Below, in pieces: positions 38,769 to 49,675 of a stretch of 64,000 bases of DNA. Both the position numbers and the translations under genes were made by a program. Source of the DNA: Lineus longissimus (lineage: Eukaryota; Nemertea; Pilidiophora; Heteronemertea; Lineidae); the NCBI RefSeq assembly GCF_910592395.1, contig NC_088312.1, positions 19,847,292 through 19,911,291 on the forward strand, in the 5' to 3' direction. The notes below the pieces were generated by a model that saw nothing but the letters and a program-made list of their open reading frames with translations, had not been told where the DNA came from and made no database searches. The stretch's first letter is position 1. Each line of letters opens with the position of its first letter.

Positions 38769-39285
38769 AATGTAATATTCATCAAAATCTAGTTTTTCAT
38801 ATCATCATTTTGCACAGATCGGTGGTCACTCAAGACTATGTCTAACAACTTGCATAACAGGGCCGATATTTCACGTCAATTAACAGCCTGCCACATCAGC
38901 AGCAGACATAAACACTGAGTTGTCGGTCGGACCGATACAGAGTTGGTTCTCTCCGCCACCCTTGCAAGCAAGAAGACGTCCAACCTCTCCTCCCAGGGGT
39001 CATTGTGCGCTCTTCCGTCGGTGCAAGTAACCTTTGTTAACATACGAAAATATAAGCTATCTGATTTGTTCACGACGATTTACATTAATGCCGATGACAT
39101 CACCTGATATCACAGGTAACCCGATCATAGCATACGATAAGTAAATTTGACCACTTTAATTTTCCTTCTGTTAATCATGAACATCAAGCCTTCAGTTTTT
39201 CAAATGCAAGAAGTATATGCGAATGGATGACATTTTTGCAGGGAAATTGGCCGTCACCCCACGTGTTTAAAATTCATTTCTTACT

Positions 39286-39367
39286 TGCCGATCCACCGTC
39301 GATGTGCGTATATCCATTGAAAGGAGGAGACTTTAGGACTGATATTCACCGCCGATAAGTCGGTATG
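39286..39367. mobile_element. Short inverted-repeat element, copy 1
   Basis: tgccgatccaccgtcgatgt at the left and cgccgataagtcggtatga at the right form imperfect inverted ends. The copy at 40497-40572 shares ccgatccaccgtcg, tgtgcgtatatccat and tattcaccgccgataa. Confidence 0.65.
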
Positions 39368-40242
39368 ATTTCTTATGGCACCAAGAGCTCAGTAATTTTG
39401 AGACGATCCCTGTAGCCAGGCCATCGTTCGGATGCAAAAACTCCTGGTCAATGGACAATGGCAATTGCACTCTCTAAAATCTCATGTTACGCGGAGCTTT
39501 AAGTAAACATCTTGTAAAGGGAGCCTATAGGCAGGAGCCAGGTAGGCCGTGTTAGTTTACACAAAGTCACCAATAGGGGTCTCTCCACAACGAAACAATC
39601 CGCGCTTTTTAAGAGGAATACGCTCAATATAGGCACCAATATTTTGGCCGGAACCTGAACCCTGAAGCAATTAGAACTCTCTCAAAACAAAGTGAATGCC
39701 AATTTCAAGAGTGTAAGTCTAATCTTAGATTTCCAGAGAACAGCCTCCCAGGTTTTAAATGGGCTTTCAATTCATTTTCATTTAAGGTCTTTTAATCGCT
39801 TTGGGGGTAAAGTTCGAGTCAAAATGGTGGTACCTATGGTCAACCCTAATCAAACACAGCCAATCCCCTAACAGTAAACATCCCTTGGTCCTGCCTACAG
39901 TCCATCTTTGATATGGGAATTCGTGAACAATATGACAATACCCGAACAAGCTGCCAGTGACATGAAAGAAAACACCATTCTCTGACCGGAAGGCACACAC
40001 ATTAATTCGAAACGATTGCTAGAAATACAATGAAGGAATGGATAAAAAACTATTTAGAAGAGACTGCTGGAATTACAATAACAACATTGCGACAGACGTT
40101 CTAATCTTCAGGCATTGCCTGTTCTGATGATTTTTGAGTATTCTGCGCAAAAGGACAAAACACCAAAATAAACAATCCAAGATTTTCCCAGGCAGCAACG
40201 TTTCATTGATCACTGCGTCATGAACCTCGCTGTCGTGTTCAA

Positions 40243-40250
40243 TATAAAAG
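40243..40250 (+). promoter_or_regulatory. TATA box of the eight-cysteine peptide gene
   Basis: TATAAAAG lies 77 bases before the start codon at 40327. Initiation about 30 bases downstream would leave a 5' leader of roughly 55 bases. Confidence 0.55.
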
Positions 40251-40326
40251 TAGCTTTGCGTGTTTTCAAGTGGTCTTTCCATTTCTTATTCGAACAAATC
40301 CTGTATGAGACGCCCCGCATCCAGTG

Positions 40327-43300
40327 ATGAAAACTGCGGCTTTGATAATACTCACCTTTGCTATTCTGTGTCTCATGAAAGGTAGGAATCGTTTATTAGG
40401 TTTTTGTTCAAAATCCTGAAGGCTTTAAAAGTATATCGGAGCTTCCCTTAGTTGACATCTCTCCATTAAGGACACTGATACTAATCCCGTTAGGCTCATG
40501 CCGATCCACCGTCGTTGTGCGTATATCCATCCTTCACGAAGGACTGGTATTCACCGCCGATAAATCGGCATGCTTAAGCTTTAAATGTATATCGAAATGT
40601 ATTATAGGGACTTAAGTCTATGGGTGATTAGAGACACTCACCCCGTCCCCTCCACAATTAACTGCAAGCAAAAATGTAGAAGCTGGTGCGGCATTGTCAC
40701 AACCTGTAGACTGATAAAGCAATGATGGCTTTTCGGGTGTACGTATAGCGTCCCTCTTCACTGCCACAACGTGGAGAACCTCTGTGTTGTCTCGGGGTGG
40801 TCTCCCGATAATGGCACTGCCACAACTAGGAGAACGTTCATGTTGTCAACGAATTGTCTCCTGATAACGATACTGTCACCGCTTTGAGAACATTTATATT
40901 GTCTCTGGATTGTCTCCCGATAACGCCACTGTCATAACCTAGAGAACCTCTGTGTAGTCTTGGGATTGTCTCCTGATAATGGCCCGTCATAACGTAGAGA
41001 ATCATCAGTTGTATATAATGGTCAGCAGTATTTTTCATGCATTTAATGAGCACTTTTTCCCTCCAGATTGTATGATAGACAAACAGTGAGAGCCTTTCAT
41101 GTGCATCGTATTTTCTTGCTGCTCATATAATTAGAAATAAACATCGGCATAGTGCAGCTATTATGCACGAAAACTCGCTAAAACTTGGCATTTATAGAAT
41201 TTGTATCAAACATTTGAATAAACGGAGTCAGCCTTTGATATCCAGTTTCCTCGTGGATCGATCATCACAACCTAAATCAACACTGACCAATGAGTAAAAT
41301 GACCTTGTGCATCACTTGTGAAAGAGCAAGAGAGGACGATGTGTTGGCTTATTGATTAACTGAAATTGTTGATCAGCGCAGATCAGTCAACTAGGTTTGG
41401 CCTGATGAACATGTGGACAGCAAGGCCCTTAATAGGGTTCCATCAGCAGTGCACTGCTGGTTCCATTCAGAAACTCGAGCATGACTTGATAATGCATCAA
41501 TTACGTTGGGCTAAATGCCATTGGGTGCACGTTTTCTTTGCTCGAGATATTATGTGAATTTACGTGGTGAGGGGGTGATACCCTCAAAAAAAGGAGATAT
41601 CTGTGTGATGTTTAGCAAATCCTATTTTCATTCATAACACTGACCGTGCAGTGCTGCAACCATCAAACGCGTCTGCGAATTGCTCGGATGGACAAATCGC
41701 GAGTCTAGTGGCCATATGGGAAGGATCGGAATTTTTTTTATATATACTTTTCGTTCTTTTTGTGAACTGCTATTGCGCACTTACGGCATCAGACGACTGG
41801 TTTCTTCCAATCTGCAAGTCGAAGGTCTATTTACCGAAATCTATACATGACTATATGTACAAATGTAATTTGTAACGGATGTCCGAAATAAAAAAAGCCA
41901 ATACTCAAAGTGTATCATCCTTTTTGAAACACACCGTAGAATCCCGTTCAGAGTTCTTGCTTCGCATAAGAGCTTATTGTCTTATGCTGTGCCTGCATTT
42001 TATTCACATTGATAAACTCTTTAAAGTGGGTTCCGATTTGCACACATATTTGATAACCATGGTTACCTCACGTGTTTTTGTTATCATGCACTGGATTAAT
42101 TTCCGGAGTTCAATTCGTTCCTGCTCGGTCCATTCAGGATTCTGATGGTTTTCTTTGACCTTCGCAAACACAGAGTACTAGCCTTCACAACCTAAATAAA
42201 GCACGCCTTACGACCGGAATTGAAAAATACTGAATGGTTTGTGTAACAAATATTTACAACACAACAATTTAAAGTGTTTCTTTTCCCACTTGTAAATATC
42301 TATCTAAGGCGTCTAATTTTGTTGGCTACGTAAACTTACCCGCTACCAAACATGTCTGATGAAAACACTCAACCTTTTTTTCCATGAGTGTACCGCAAGA
42401 ATACATTACGACAGACGTATACCCTCATCACATTGTATTATATGCCTTATACCGGTGTAGAAGTCAAAAATGTCCCCCTTGAGAAATTGTCCCGCCCTAT
42501 CGTTTGCGTATTCTGACAAAGTATGGTATATGGTTTGATATAGAGGCCATGACCGTCCATAGTGAGCTCAGAGATTAAAGCGCATAATAGAATCTTTTGT
42601 TCTCTGGACATCCTACATGTATTCTTGGACATTTCAAGGTGTGGAAGTAGAAAATGTCCCACTGGAAAAAAGTGTCCAATCCTAATATATTCTGTCGGAT
42701 TATTGTGTATGGGTCTATAGCGACCATGAACGTCATTTGCTTAGAGATTAAAGCGCATAATCGAATCCTTTATTCCCCTATCCTAGGACATTTCAAACTT
42801 CTGCACCGCATATTCATCAATCAGCGTTATGAAAAGGACTCGAGACAAGAACTCTTATTCTCAGACGAGAAATCTCGCTTCATTGGGTCTCGCGAACATA
42901 CCACTGCCCGAGATGAGTACGAGGATTAATCAATCTCCTAGCCTCGTCATCGGTAACGGTTGCCAAGTGATACTAGCGTACATTTGGTCTCTTCCGGTTT
43001 TGGAGGCAAATGAAGAGCAGTCGTCTCATTGGGAGATTGACTAATTGACTTCTAACGCCTCGTTGTCCGTTTGGTCTGCTTAAAAAGCAAAGGCTGGAAG
43101 CCAATATGTAAATCCACCTTACAAATATAGACGTTCGTGAATACAGTGTAAATGGACTTACGTCGCTTTGCTTAACAAACTGTATTTCCATTGTAGGTAC
43201 CAGTGGCGCCCCCAAGAAGCGATGGACTCTCCCTGGCGAATGCGAATATAAAATTTCCTGCTTTTCAAACCGACAATGTCGAAATACCTACGGTAATGGT

Positions 43301-43682
43301 TACCAATGTGTATTTGCCGACAACTGTGGCCCGACGTGTTGCAAAGATTATGAAGGTTGGTTTTTCAACTTCTAAAGCTACAAATGCGCACCTATGCGAG
43401 GATGAGACCCTTTGCAATTAAATGTATTTGGTTGCTTATCAATCGCCATGAATCTGATATCTTCACGCACCTGTGATCTACTCCTAGAATAATAGAGTAG
43501 CGGGTCAAAAACAGCGGTCTGTGTTGACAGTCACGGAATGATGTCATAAATAAATCTAGTTCTGTGCAGAGCAGGAGTCTGCGCCTGTCTTTAGGGAAAC
43601 GATTCTTCTGAGACTGTTTTTTTCTTCTGCAGGAGACGATCCGGACTGTAAGACGACAATGATTGATGATGGTGATGATTAA
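40327..43682 (+). CDS. Small secreted eight-cysteine peptide precursor (3 exons)
   Basis: I do not recognise the family. Exons 40327-40381, 43197-43355 and 43633-43682 join with both introns in phase 1 to give 87 aa and a TAA stop. Exon 1 is a textbook signal peptide (MKTAALIILTFAILCLMKG). A basic site KKR (25-27) follows, so maturation to a peptide starting WTLPGEC is plausible. The rest has eight Cys at 34, 40, 46, 56, 62, 66, 67 and 77, with spacing x5, x5, x9, x5, x3, adjacent CC, x9, enough for four disulfides. An acidic tail ends DDGDD. Splice sites are good (g/gtagga, tgtag/g, gaag/gttggt, ttcttctgcag/g). The pattern recalls WAP-like or other four-disulfide peptides (defence, toxin or hormone), but the spacing fits none I can name. 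Consistent phases, the TATA box and the signal peptide make chance unlikely. Confidence 0.72.
40497..40572. mobile_element. Short inverted-repeat element, copy 2
   Basis: Better preserved than the copy at 39286: catgccgatccaccg at the left and cgccgataaatcggcatg at the right. The outer nine bases (catgccgat and atcggcatg) are exact reverse complements. Confidence 0.7.
40755..41010. repeat. Degenerate ~55-bp minisatellite in intron 1 of the eight-Cys gene
   Basis: About five imperfect copies share the words gataatggcactgccacaac, ggagaacctctgtgttgtct and gggattgtctcc. Confidence 0.75.
42454..42810. repeat. Diverged ~181-bp tandem duplication in intron 1 of the eight-Cys gene
   Basis: Both halves share, in order, aggtgtagaagt/aggtgtggaagt, aaaatgtccc, catgaccgtc/catgaacgtc, gagattaaagcgcataat and gaatc-ttt. 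Identity is moderate. Confidence 0.7.
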
Positions 43683-43688
43683 GGACAC

Positions 43689-43716
43689 AACAACAACGAC
43701 GACGACGACGACAACA
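43689..43716. repeat. (ACG)n microsatellite
   Basis: caacaacgacgacgacgacg run just after the stop codon of the eight-cysteine gene, in its presumed 3'UTR. Confidence 0.9.
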
Positions 43717-44083
43717 AAAATGTAACGCTGTAACTGATTCATAGAATATAATACATGTACTGAAAACTGTGGAAGTGTTGTTCATTTCTCGTTCCGCGCT
43801 TGCCATACTGTCAATCGGAAAGTGTTTGCCCATTTTTTTTCGATTCGCGAAGATTTCTAAAAAGAAAACAACTTTCATGATTTGTTTTGTGGCGGACTAC
43901 GATATTTCACATGGTTTTCAATCATGAAACAGTAAGGTTACCGATTTTCATTTTCATTTTTAAGCATCGATATTCATGAAATTCGCAGAAATTAAGGTGC
44001 GGTTCGCATGCAGCCAGCACTTTTGACAAGCGGCGATCCTCTGAACTAATGCTTACTTCATTCCATTATACATGCAGATTAAT

Positions 44084-44265
44084 TACAGTGGAACGTCTCT
44101 ATTAAGGACACCCTCGGGACTGACAAGTGCTGTCCTTAATAGAGAGGTGTCCTGATTAGAGAGGTCAAATTGAATGGAAATAACAAATTTTGGACCAAAA
44201 CTAGTGTCCTTAATAGAGAGGTTGTCCTTATTAGAAAGGTGTCCGCTAAGAGAGGTTCTACTGTA
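44084..44265 (+). mobile_element. MITE family 1, best-preserved copy
   Basis: 182 bases. The left end tacagtggaacgtctctatt and the right end (reverse complement) tacagtagaacctctcttag give inverted repeats of about 27 bases running into ggacac on both sides. Four inner gtcc-taatagagaggt words alternate in the element. No coding capacity, as expected of a non-autonomous DNA transposon. Confidence 0.9.
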
Positions 44266-44302
44266 CCTTCGTCTCGCAGATATACTCTTTTCAAAAATTT
44301 AT

Positions 44303-44692
44303 TTCAATGCAGTTTTCGGCTTTCATGGATAGGCCCATTGACCTGGTTTGCAATTGACCACAAGTGACCACAGAATATCCGAACAGCTATAGGCAGAGGC
44401 GGGAATGAAGTGAATTACAATAAAAAACTGTAACTGGCAGTCGGCGCGCGATATTTTCGGGGTTTTTTACAAGTTTTCTCTTTTATGTATGGATATAATT
44501 ATTTGAAAATTTCTTTTTGATCAATATAGCCATCTGTGCATTCCAGATGCTAACGATCGCTTTTTTTAAATATTTGGGCGGAAATAGGCAATATTCAGAA
44601 AATTGTAAATCGAGGCATTTTAGGGCATTAATTTGTTTATACCAATTAAATGGAATGTATTTTTAGAAAAAAAGGATAGTTAGCACCTGCAC
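44303..44692 (+). repeat. Dispersed repeat family 5, copy 1
   Basis: Shares with 57845-58165, in order and orientation: ttcaatgcagtttcggct, gataggc-cattga, tggtttgca-ttgac, agtgaattaa/agtgaattac, ggcgcgcgatattttc, gaaaattgtaaat-gaggc and ggcacctgcac. About 300-390 bases, non-coding. Confidence 0.8.
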
Positions 44693-45107
44693 TTTCCTGT
44701 GAAAACAGACTGTCGTGGACACAAACACGGCGGACAGGGAAGGTCGAGTCCTCAATCTGTAGGTGCGAGTTCCAAAAAATAATAATAGGAAATATCGGAA
44801 CAAAACGATCTGATCGTATTTTATTGCAAACGAAGTCATTGTACAATTCGGAGAACATCCCTGCGAATCCAGAAGTTTACTTTTCATAAATATGTAAAAA
44901 GCATCGTTTTTTTATCAGGCTATATGCTAGCGCTTCATGTAAACATATTTGAGAAGACGAGGATTTGTGTTCGGGACTCAATCAGAGGAGAACATGTTCT
45001 GGTGTTGGCCGGAATTGGAAGAGAGTCGAATACAGCCTGTTGCAGTTTTTTTCATGTAAACATCCATTTTCGTGTATTTTATAACTCTTTCAGTCCGTAG
45101 CAACCTC

Positions 45108-45250
45108 AGACAAAAGATAAGGTCATTCTAAAGGGGCGTAATGAAGATCGGTATTTATTATATTTATCCGAGTGTACCCCTCCAACACTGTAATGGGAGG
45201 GCCTTGTCTCTATTGTGTTACAAAGGTAAACGAATACCTTACTGACGAGC
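45108..45250 (+). repeat. Dispersed repeat family 6, copy 1
   Basis: Matches 49228-49345: aaagataag-tcattttaaggggcgta, then atttattat-tttatccga, tgtac-ctccaacactgta-tgggag and aaaggta-ac-aataccttac. Confidence 0.75.
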
Positions 45251-45960
45251 AGTCTTGTCTGGTTTCGAGGAAGCACAAGCCGGGCGGAGTCACCACGGTC
45301 ATCCAAAATAGGTTTCGATCCGCTACGCTATTACTGGGGCGGGCCAGCGCCGGGTTAACACAAATCAAGGCCTGAAATAAAAGATAAACCCTTTTTACCA
45401 TTTGCACTCGTGAAGAGGGAAGGGGGTAATTGCTTCGTTGATCCCAAGTTGGACAGAGGCGCCTGTGTCGCGCCCATCCGGTACGCCAATATGGGTGGAG
45501 ACTCTCCCATATGGATGGTGCTCATACGGATATTTCGGGTTTTTTTTCAATTATAAAGGTATCAAAACAGTTTAAACGTCATCAATTTCCATTCATCTGT
45601 GTCATACTCCACAGATATAGTGTAATACGCCATTAACCCATCTATAATGCTTCTGGCCTAACTTTACAAAATCAGGATTACCTCGTTCAGTTCGCTATTT
45701 TCAATTTCCTTGCAGTTATGCCAACATACTACACGTTGTTCAAAGATTGTCAATATTGTAATTGGTTAACAATAGCTCAATGCTTTGATGTCGATAAATC
45801 ATAAAAAGGATTCATAGCCGCCGCCGCCGCCCGCGGTGCCGCCGGTACCTTGCTATTCCTCATCTCAGACAGGACTGAAAATATCTTTGGGTGCATATCC
45901 GCACTGGCTACAAAGGCAACATTTACTTATTTCTAAGAGCGTACCTTTCAATTCCTTACT

Positions 45961-46933
45961 TTATTGAACCTCCACGGGGCGGTGTTCCAAAGCGGTTTGC
46001 TTCTGGCGAGCGCGAATCTGCGCCATCTGCCGGATGTATGCAAACATCATGACCCACGTGGACGGGGTATAAGATCGTTTGATTGGTGACAGCGTCTCCT
46101 GCAAGGATGAAGTCGTACTAAGGCAATGTGAAATACAAAAAATATGAACAAGGATGTAATTTTATGAAGACCAGAGGACTGGTTTTCCCCCTGGTCTGGG
46201 TCATGGTATTTTAAAATGATTTTGATTGGTCATCAGCTGTCGTTTCTTCACCATATCACTCTTGGTTTTTACCCATTGTAAATTAGCTTTCTTTGCTTTC
46301 AAATTGAAATGTTCGGATTTTTTTTTACAAATGTAAAAGGGTGCATTACATTTTTTAATGCCCTCTTACATGTACCTCGCAATTGAAAAAAATCAGGCTC
46401 AGTCCAATTCACGGTCTTATTGGGTGGTACGAATTAAGTCCATGCAGTCAATGCTTTTACTGAAAACTTCATGAACATTTTATTTGCCTTTCTGTACGAA
46501 ACTTGAGCATTTACAAATTTTTATTCATATCACCCATTGTCTTTAAACAAAGCCCACTAGCACCGAGTATAAATTCCCATTGTTTTACTGTCTTATCAAA
46601 GGGTTAGCAGGGAAAAATATTGATAACATCGACCTCCACGGCAAAGGTTTCATTGGGGTCGACGATTCATCAATGTGGAAGCGTTCTCCTAGCTAGTTAA
46701 GTTGAAGACGTCACTGAGAAGAATGTACAGTTTCAAATGTGACTCGAATTCAGAGTCGTAAAATTCATCTTGACCTTTCTTATTATAGACTTTATACTCA
46801 CAACTTTCTTCGCAAATTGAATACCAATGCTTCTCCCATCGGCGCTGAGTGTATCCAAAGCATAGACCTCATTTAAAACGGCCAAATACGAAAGCAGTAA
46901 AAACGAAAACGACCAGGAAAATAAAATTGTCAT
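45961..46933 (-). CDS. Candidate peptide prohormone (2 exons)
   Basis: I do not recognise this product. Exon 1 (46933 down to 46802) encodes a signal peptide, MTILFSWSFSFLLLSYLAVL then NEVYA, and LDTLSADGRSIGIQFAKKV, ending at a strong donor GTGAGT. Exon 2 (46098 down to 45961) follows ttcatccttgcag in phase 0 and runs 45 codons to TAA. The precursor is 89 aa with no Cys in the mature part. A dibasic KR at 51-52 would release a 37-residue C-terminal peptide beginning SYTPSTWVMMFAYIRQMAQ; a KK at 42-43 could release a second peptide. This is the usual build of neuropeptide precursors. The intron is 703 bases. The stop codon overlaps an AATAAA, and a TATA box lies 60 bases upstream. An upstream in-frame ATG at 46981 would lie before the expected transcription start. 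KR-x-x-TP faintly recalls spexin, too little to name it. Confidence 0.66.
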
Positions 46934-46985
46934 TTTCGTGGTGTATCCTAAAGATGGGAAGTTTAGCGGAATCGAGCTCATCACA

Positions 46986-46995
46986 GAATATATAG
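46986..46995 (-). promoter_or_regulatory. TATA box of the candidate prohormone gene
   Basis: On the minus strand the sequence reads cctatatattc, centred about 58 bases upstream of the start codon at 46933. Confidence 0.5.
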
Positions 46996-47729
46996 GGCCA
47001 AAGTGGGCTGAGGTTCATAACTCTTCCGGCATTAATCTGTCCTGACATTTAGTTTTGATATCTAATTAATAAACTGAAAATGGCACCGTATTAATTAGAC
47101 ACTGGACCATAAGATAATAAAAAGTTGTTGCATTTCTAGTATTTCCGTGCCTTTATGTCTCACTATATCTTTTTTGCCTTTTTTACAGTGGACTTCAATT
47201 TGATATAAGGTACTCCAACAGGCTTGATTGAAAAATAAAGATAGCCTTCCGTACGAAGTTGTGGGGTTTCGGTAATGAAGACAGGGTAATAGTCGGCAAA
47301 TTAGCTCAAAGCAGTGGGCTGTTGATTGGTCAACCTCGTCCTCAGGGCAGTTCTGTTAGCTACTGTTTAATAATGAAGAAGACGGAGGAGGAGGAGGGGG
47401 AGGATGGGGAGGACAAAAAAAAATTCTCACGTATATGGAACACCCACATCATTGTCACCCACTTAAACCCATGTTAAACAGGTTCATAATTAGCACCACA
47501 GAAAAATCAATTAGCGGCATACCACAGAGTGGATCAATGAAAATGTTACACTTCCAAAATGGTCAATATCTTTTATAATTTTGGATATACCCTAAAATAT
47601 ACATATGTACTCGAAGAGCAAGCTCTCTCGATTAATTTGACACCAGCAGATTCAAAATCCTTCCATGGTTGACTGCACGCAGGACAGATTTTATTGACTA
47701 ATGTAAAAATCTGATTTATGCCAACTTCT

Positions 47730-47990
47730 CAGTGGTTGAACAGGACGCAGGACAAAGAAGAAGCATTCCTTTAAAAGTTTCCACATGGCCGCCGTGCCTA
47801 GCCACGCAAACTTGTGCTCGCCTCAACATGTCCCTAACAGCACATGTGATGAGCTCCCTGTCTTGTCACACCACATTGACTTCATCGCTTATCATTCAGA
47901 TCAGTTGGTGGTGTTGTGAAGGTGTCCCCACACGAAGAAATCCGGGGGGGGGGTTAGGTCAGGTGACCTTGGGGGCCACTTGACTTGGTG
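47730..47990 (-). pseudogene. Tc1/mariner-like transposase relic
   Basis: On the minus strand HQVKWPPRSPDLTP can be read from 47,990 downward, followed by DFFVWGH after a run of nine or ten C. That is the conserved C-terminal catalytic block (WPPRSPDLTP-DFFLWG) of Tc1/mariner-type DDE transposases. Stops follow; in another frame LRRAQVCVARHGGHVE matches the family's closing C-x-x-x-G-x-H-x-E word. The relic is broken by at least one frameshift and several stops, and no inverted termini are visible nearby. The C run that separates the two motif halves is probably a slippage expansion. Confidence 0.7.
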
Positions 47991-48466
47991 ACTCAATGCT
48001 ATGATCCGATGCGTTTCTGATTGATCCATGTGCAATATTTGTAATATATTCCATAAGTATCAAATGTTTTTAACCTTGATATTCAGCACGTGGCGAAATG
48101 TACATACATGTATATATTCAATATAGATTTGGATATAGGATATTTCCGCCAATTTTTGAGTAGATTTCGCTGAATCGCCATATGCCGTCAAAGAGTAATA
48201 CAACACCATGCAAGAACTGCTAATAGACGCCAGCAAACAAGAACCAGGCGTTGCCGTGGTAACATGTGGCTAACGCGATGGATGTCGCTCCGTTCCACTA
48301 TACGGGTATCAAGATATCCAAAATATCTATATTTGATAGAATAAACATGAGGATGCTGCTATGATACTGAGTTGGTGAAATTGCTCATACAAGTAAAGAT
48401 AAAAAATGCAGAGCTGTGAGACGGCGGACAACAGTCAAGGAAGGCTGGTCTTGGTGGTGGGATGCA

Positions 48467-48615
48467 TCTCTTGTCGGGTAAGTGTTCAACCCATTCTGTG
48501 CCTTTTGCGCCCATATGGTTGGTTTCAGGCACCAATCTCTTGTCGGGTAAGTGTTCAACCCATTCTGTGCCTTTTGCGCCCATATGGTTGGTTTCAGGCA
48601 CCAATCTGTTGTCGG
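48467..48615. repeat. 69-bp tandem duplication
   Basis: Two perfect copies (48467-48535 and 48536-48604) plus the first bases of a third (tctgttgtcgg). The unit starts tctcttgtcgggtaagtgtt and ends gttggtttcaggcaccaa. Its length is a multiple of three and it lacks stops on several frames, which yields long but meaningless frames on both strands. Confidence 0.95.
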
Positions 48616-49227
48616 AATTCCTATTGCCATCAACCTGATTTTTTGGGCATTCTCGACCATGCCAGTGCATCAAGGTGTAGGCCTATACTGTAAGGTGTAC
48701 TATATGTAAGTACCGGTTTCGCCATTTCGTTACACAATGAGGCTTAAAGGAAGATGCATTACGACAGCCAAATTCAGTGCCTTACACAGGCTTACTTGCT
48801 TAATCAACTCCTCGCGTAGACTCTCGAGACCGAGAGAACGCTACGGAGCTGACAGAATTATGATGTAACTAAAAATTCAACTCATTTTCACAAATAATGG
48901 AGCTTGTCCAAATTCTAACTGAAAGATAGATAAAACACTTCGGTTACACTAATGTTGGTAGGTTTTTTACGAAATACATTGTATTACGATTTGTTTATCC
49001 ACTGTTCCATGAGAACAAACTTATTTCTTAAAGGTATTCGCTACCCTCACGCTATCGTCGATTTTTTTCAATTTTTGGTTCCAATCCCAGGCAAGCATGC
49101 GCACTACGTGAAATGTAACATCAGACATTGTCGGGTCCCAGATTCAAGGTAGCTAAAGGTATCGGTTTGCCTCGGAAAAATACGTGTTTACCTGGAGAGA
49201 AAATGACCGCACAAAAGAAACATACAA

Positions 49228-49345
49228 AAGATAAGTTCATTTTAAGGGGCGTAAAAACCCGCATTTATTATTTTTATCCGACTGTACTCTCCAACACTGT
49301 ATTGGGAGTGTGTTGTAAAGGTAGACCAATACCTTTACCCACCGT
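49228..49345 (+). repeat. Dispersed repeat family 6, copy 2
   Basis: Second copy of the family seen at 45108-45250, same orientation and order of words, with small indels. Confidence 0.75.
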
Positions 49346-49376
49346 GAGGGCCACCGCTATGGCTGGCGCAAGTGGA

Positions 49377-49500
49377 CAGAATTCAGAATTATGCCACGGC
49401 ATAAATCGGAATTGTGGTGCACCATAAATCGACCAATCAAAACCTCGGATTTCGTGAATCTAGGAATGCCACCAAGGAGGATACCGCGGTGACGTCACGG
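49377..49500 (+). repeat. Permuted inverted repeat, left member
   Basis: Modules in order: aattatgccacggcataaat with ggaattgtggtg; ccataaatcgaccaatcaaa with cctcggatttcgtgaat; ggaatgccaccaaggaggat with accgcggtgacgtcacg. All three occur in inverted orientation at 52544-52690, but the first two are swapped. Confidence 0.8.
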
Positions 49501-49675
49501 CTTTTCCAAGATGGCGCTGCATATTGGAAACAAACTCGATCCACGGCCAAGGGAAAATCAAGTCATCAAACAAAGTTAGATTTTTCGCATCAAATCAGAG
49601 TTATTAGTCCTTTTCTGCTATGAAATAAGTCTTCAGACAATAAGTTATCATTGAATAATGAAAAGTGCTGTTTTG

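Larger units (their letters stand above)
38151..40242. other. Intergenic region
   Basis: No coding exon is supported. It holds partial MITE family 2 copies (38463-38530 and 39516-39600, both with taggcaggagccaggtagg) and one copy of a short cgccgat-type inverted-repeat element (39286-39367). Confidence 0.5.
43717..45960. other. Region between the eight-Cys gene and the candidate prohormone
   Basis: Apart from the MITE at 44084 and the repeats at 44303 and 45108, I see no gene. No clear AATAAA follows the eight-cysteine gene; gaatataatac near 43745 is a weak candidate. Confidence 0.45.

Noticed and set aside
46164-46214. Plus-strand ATG with a short hydrophobic run (MKTRGLVFPLVWVM)
   Set aside because: Lies within the intron of the minus-strand candidate, stops after 16 codons, and has no partner exon.
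47732-47983. Plus-strand 83-codon frame
   Set aside because: It is the opposite strand of a transposase relic.
48359-48693. Three overlapping frames of about 95-104 codons
   Set aside because: Explained by a perfect 69-bp duplication, a multiple of three without stops.
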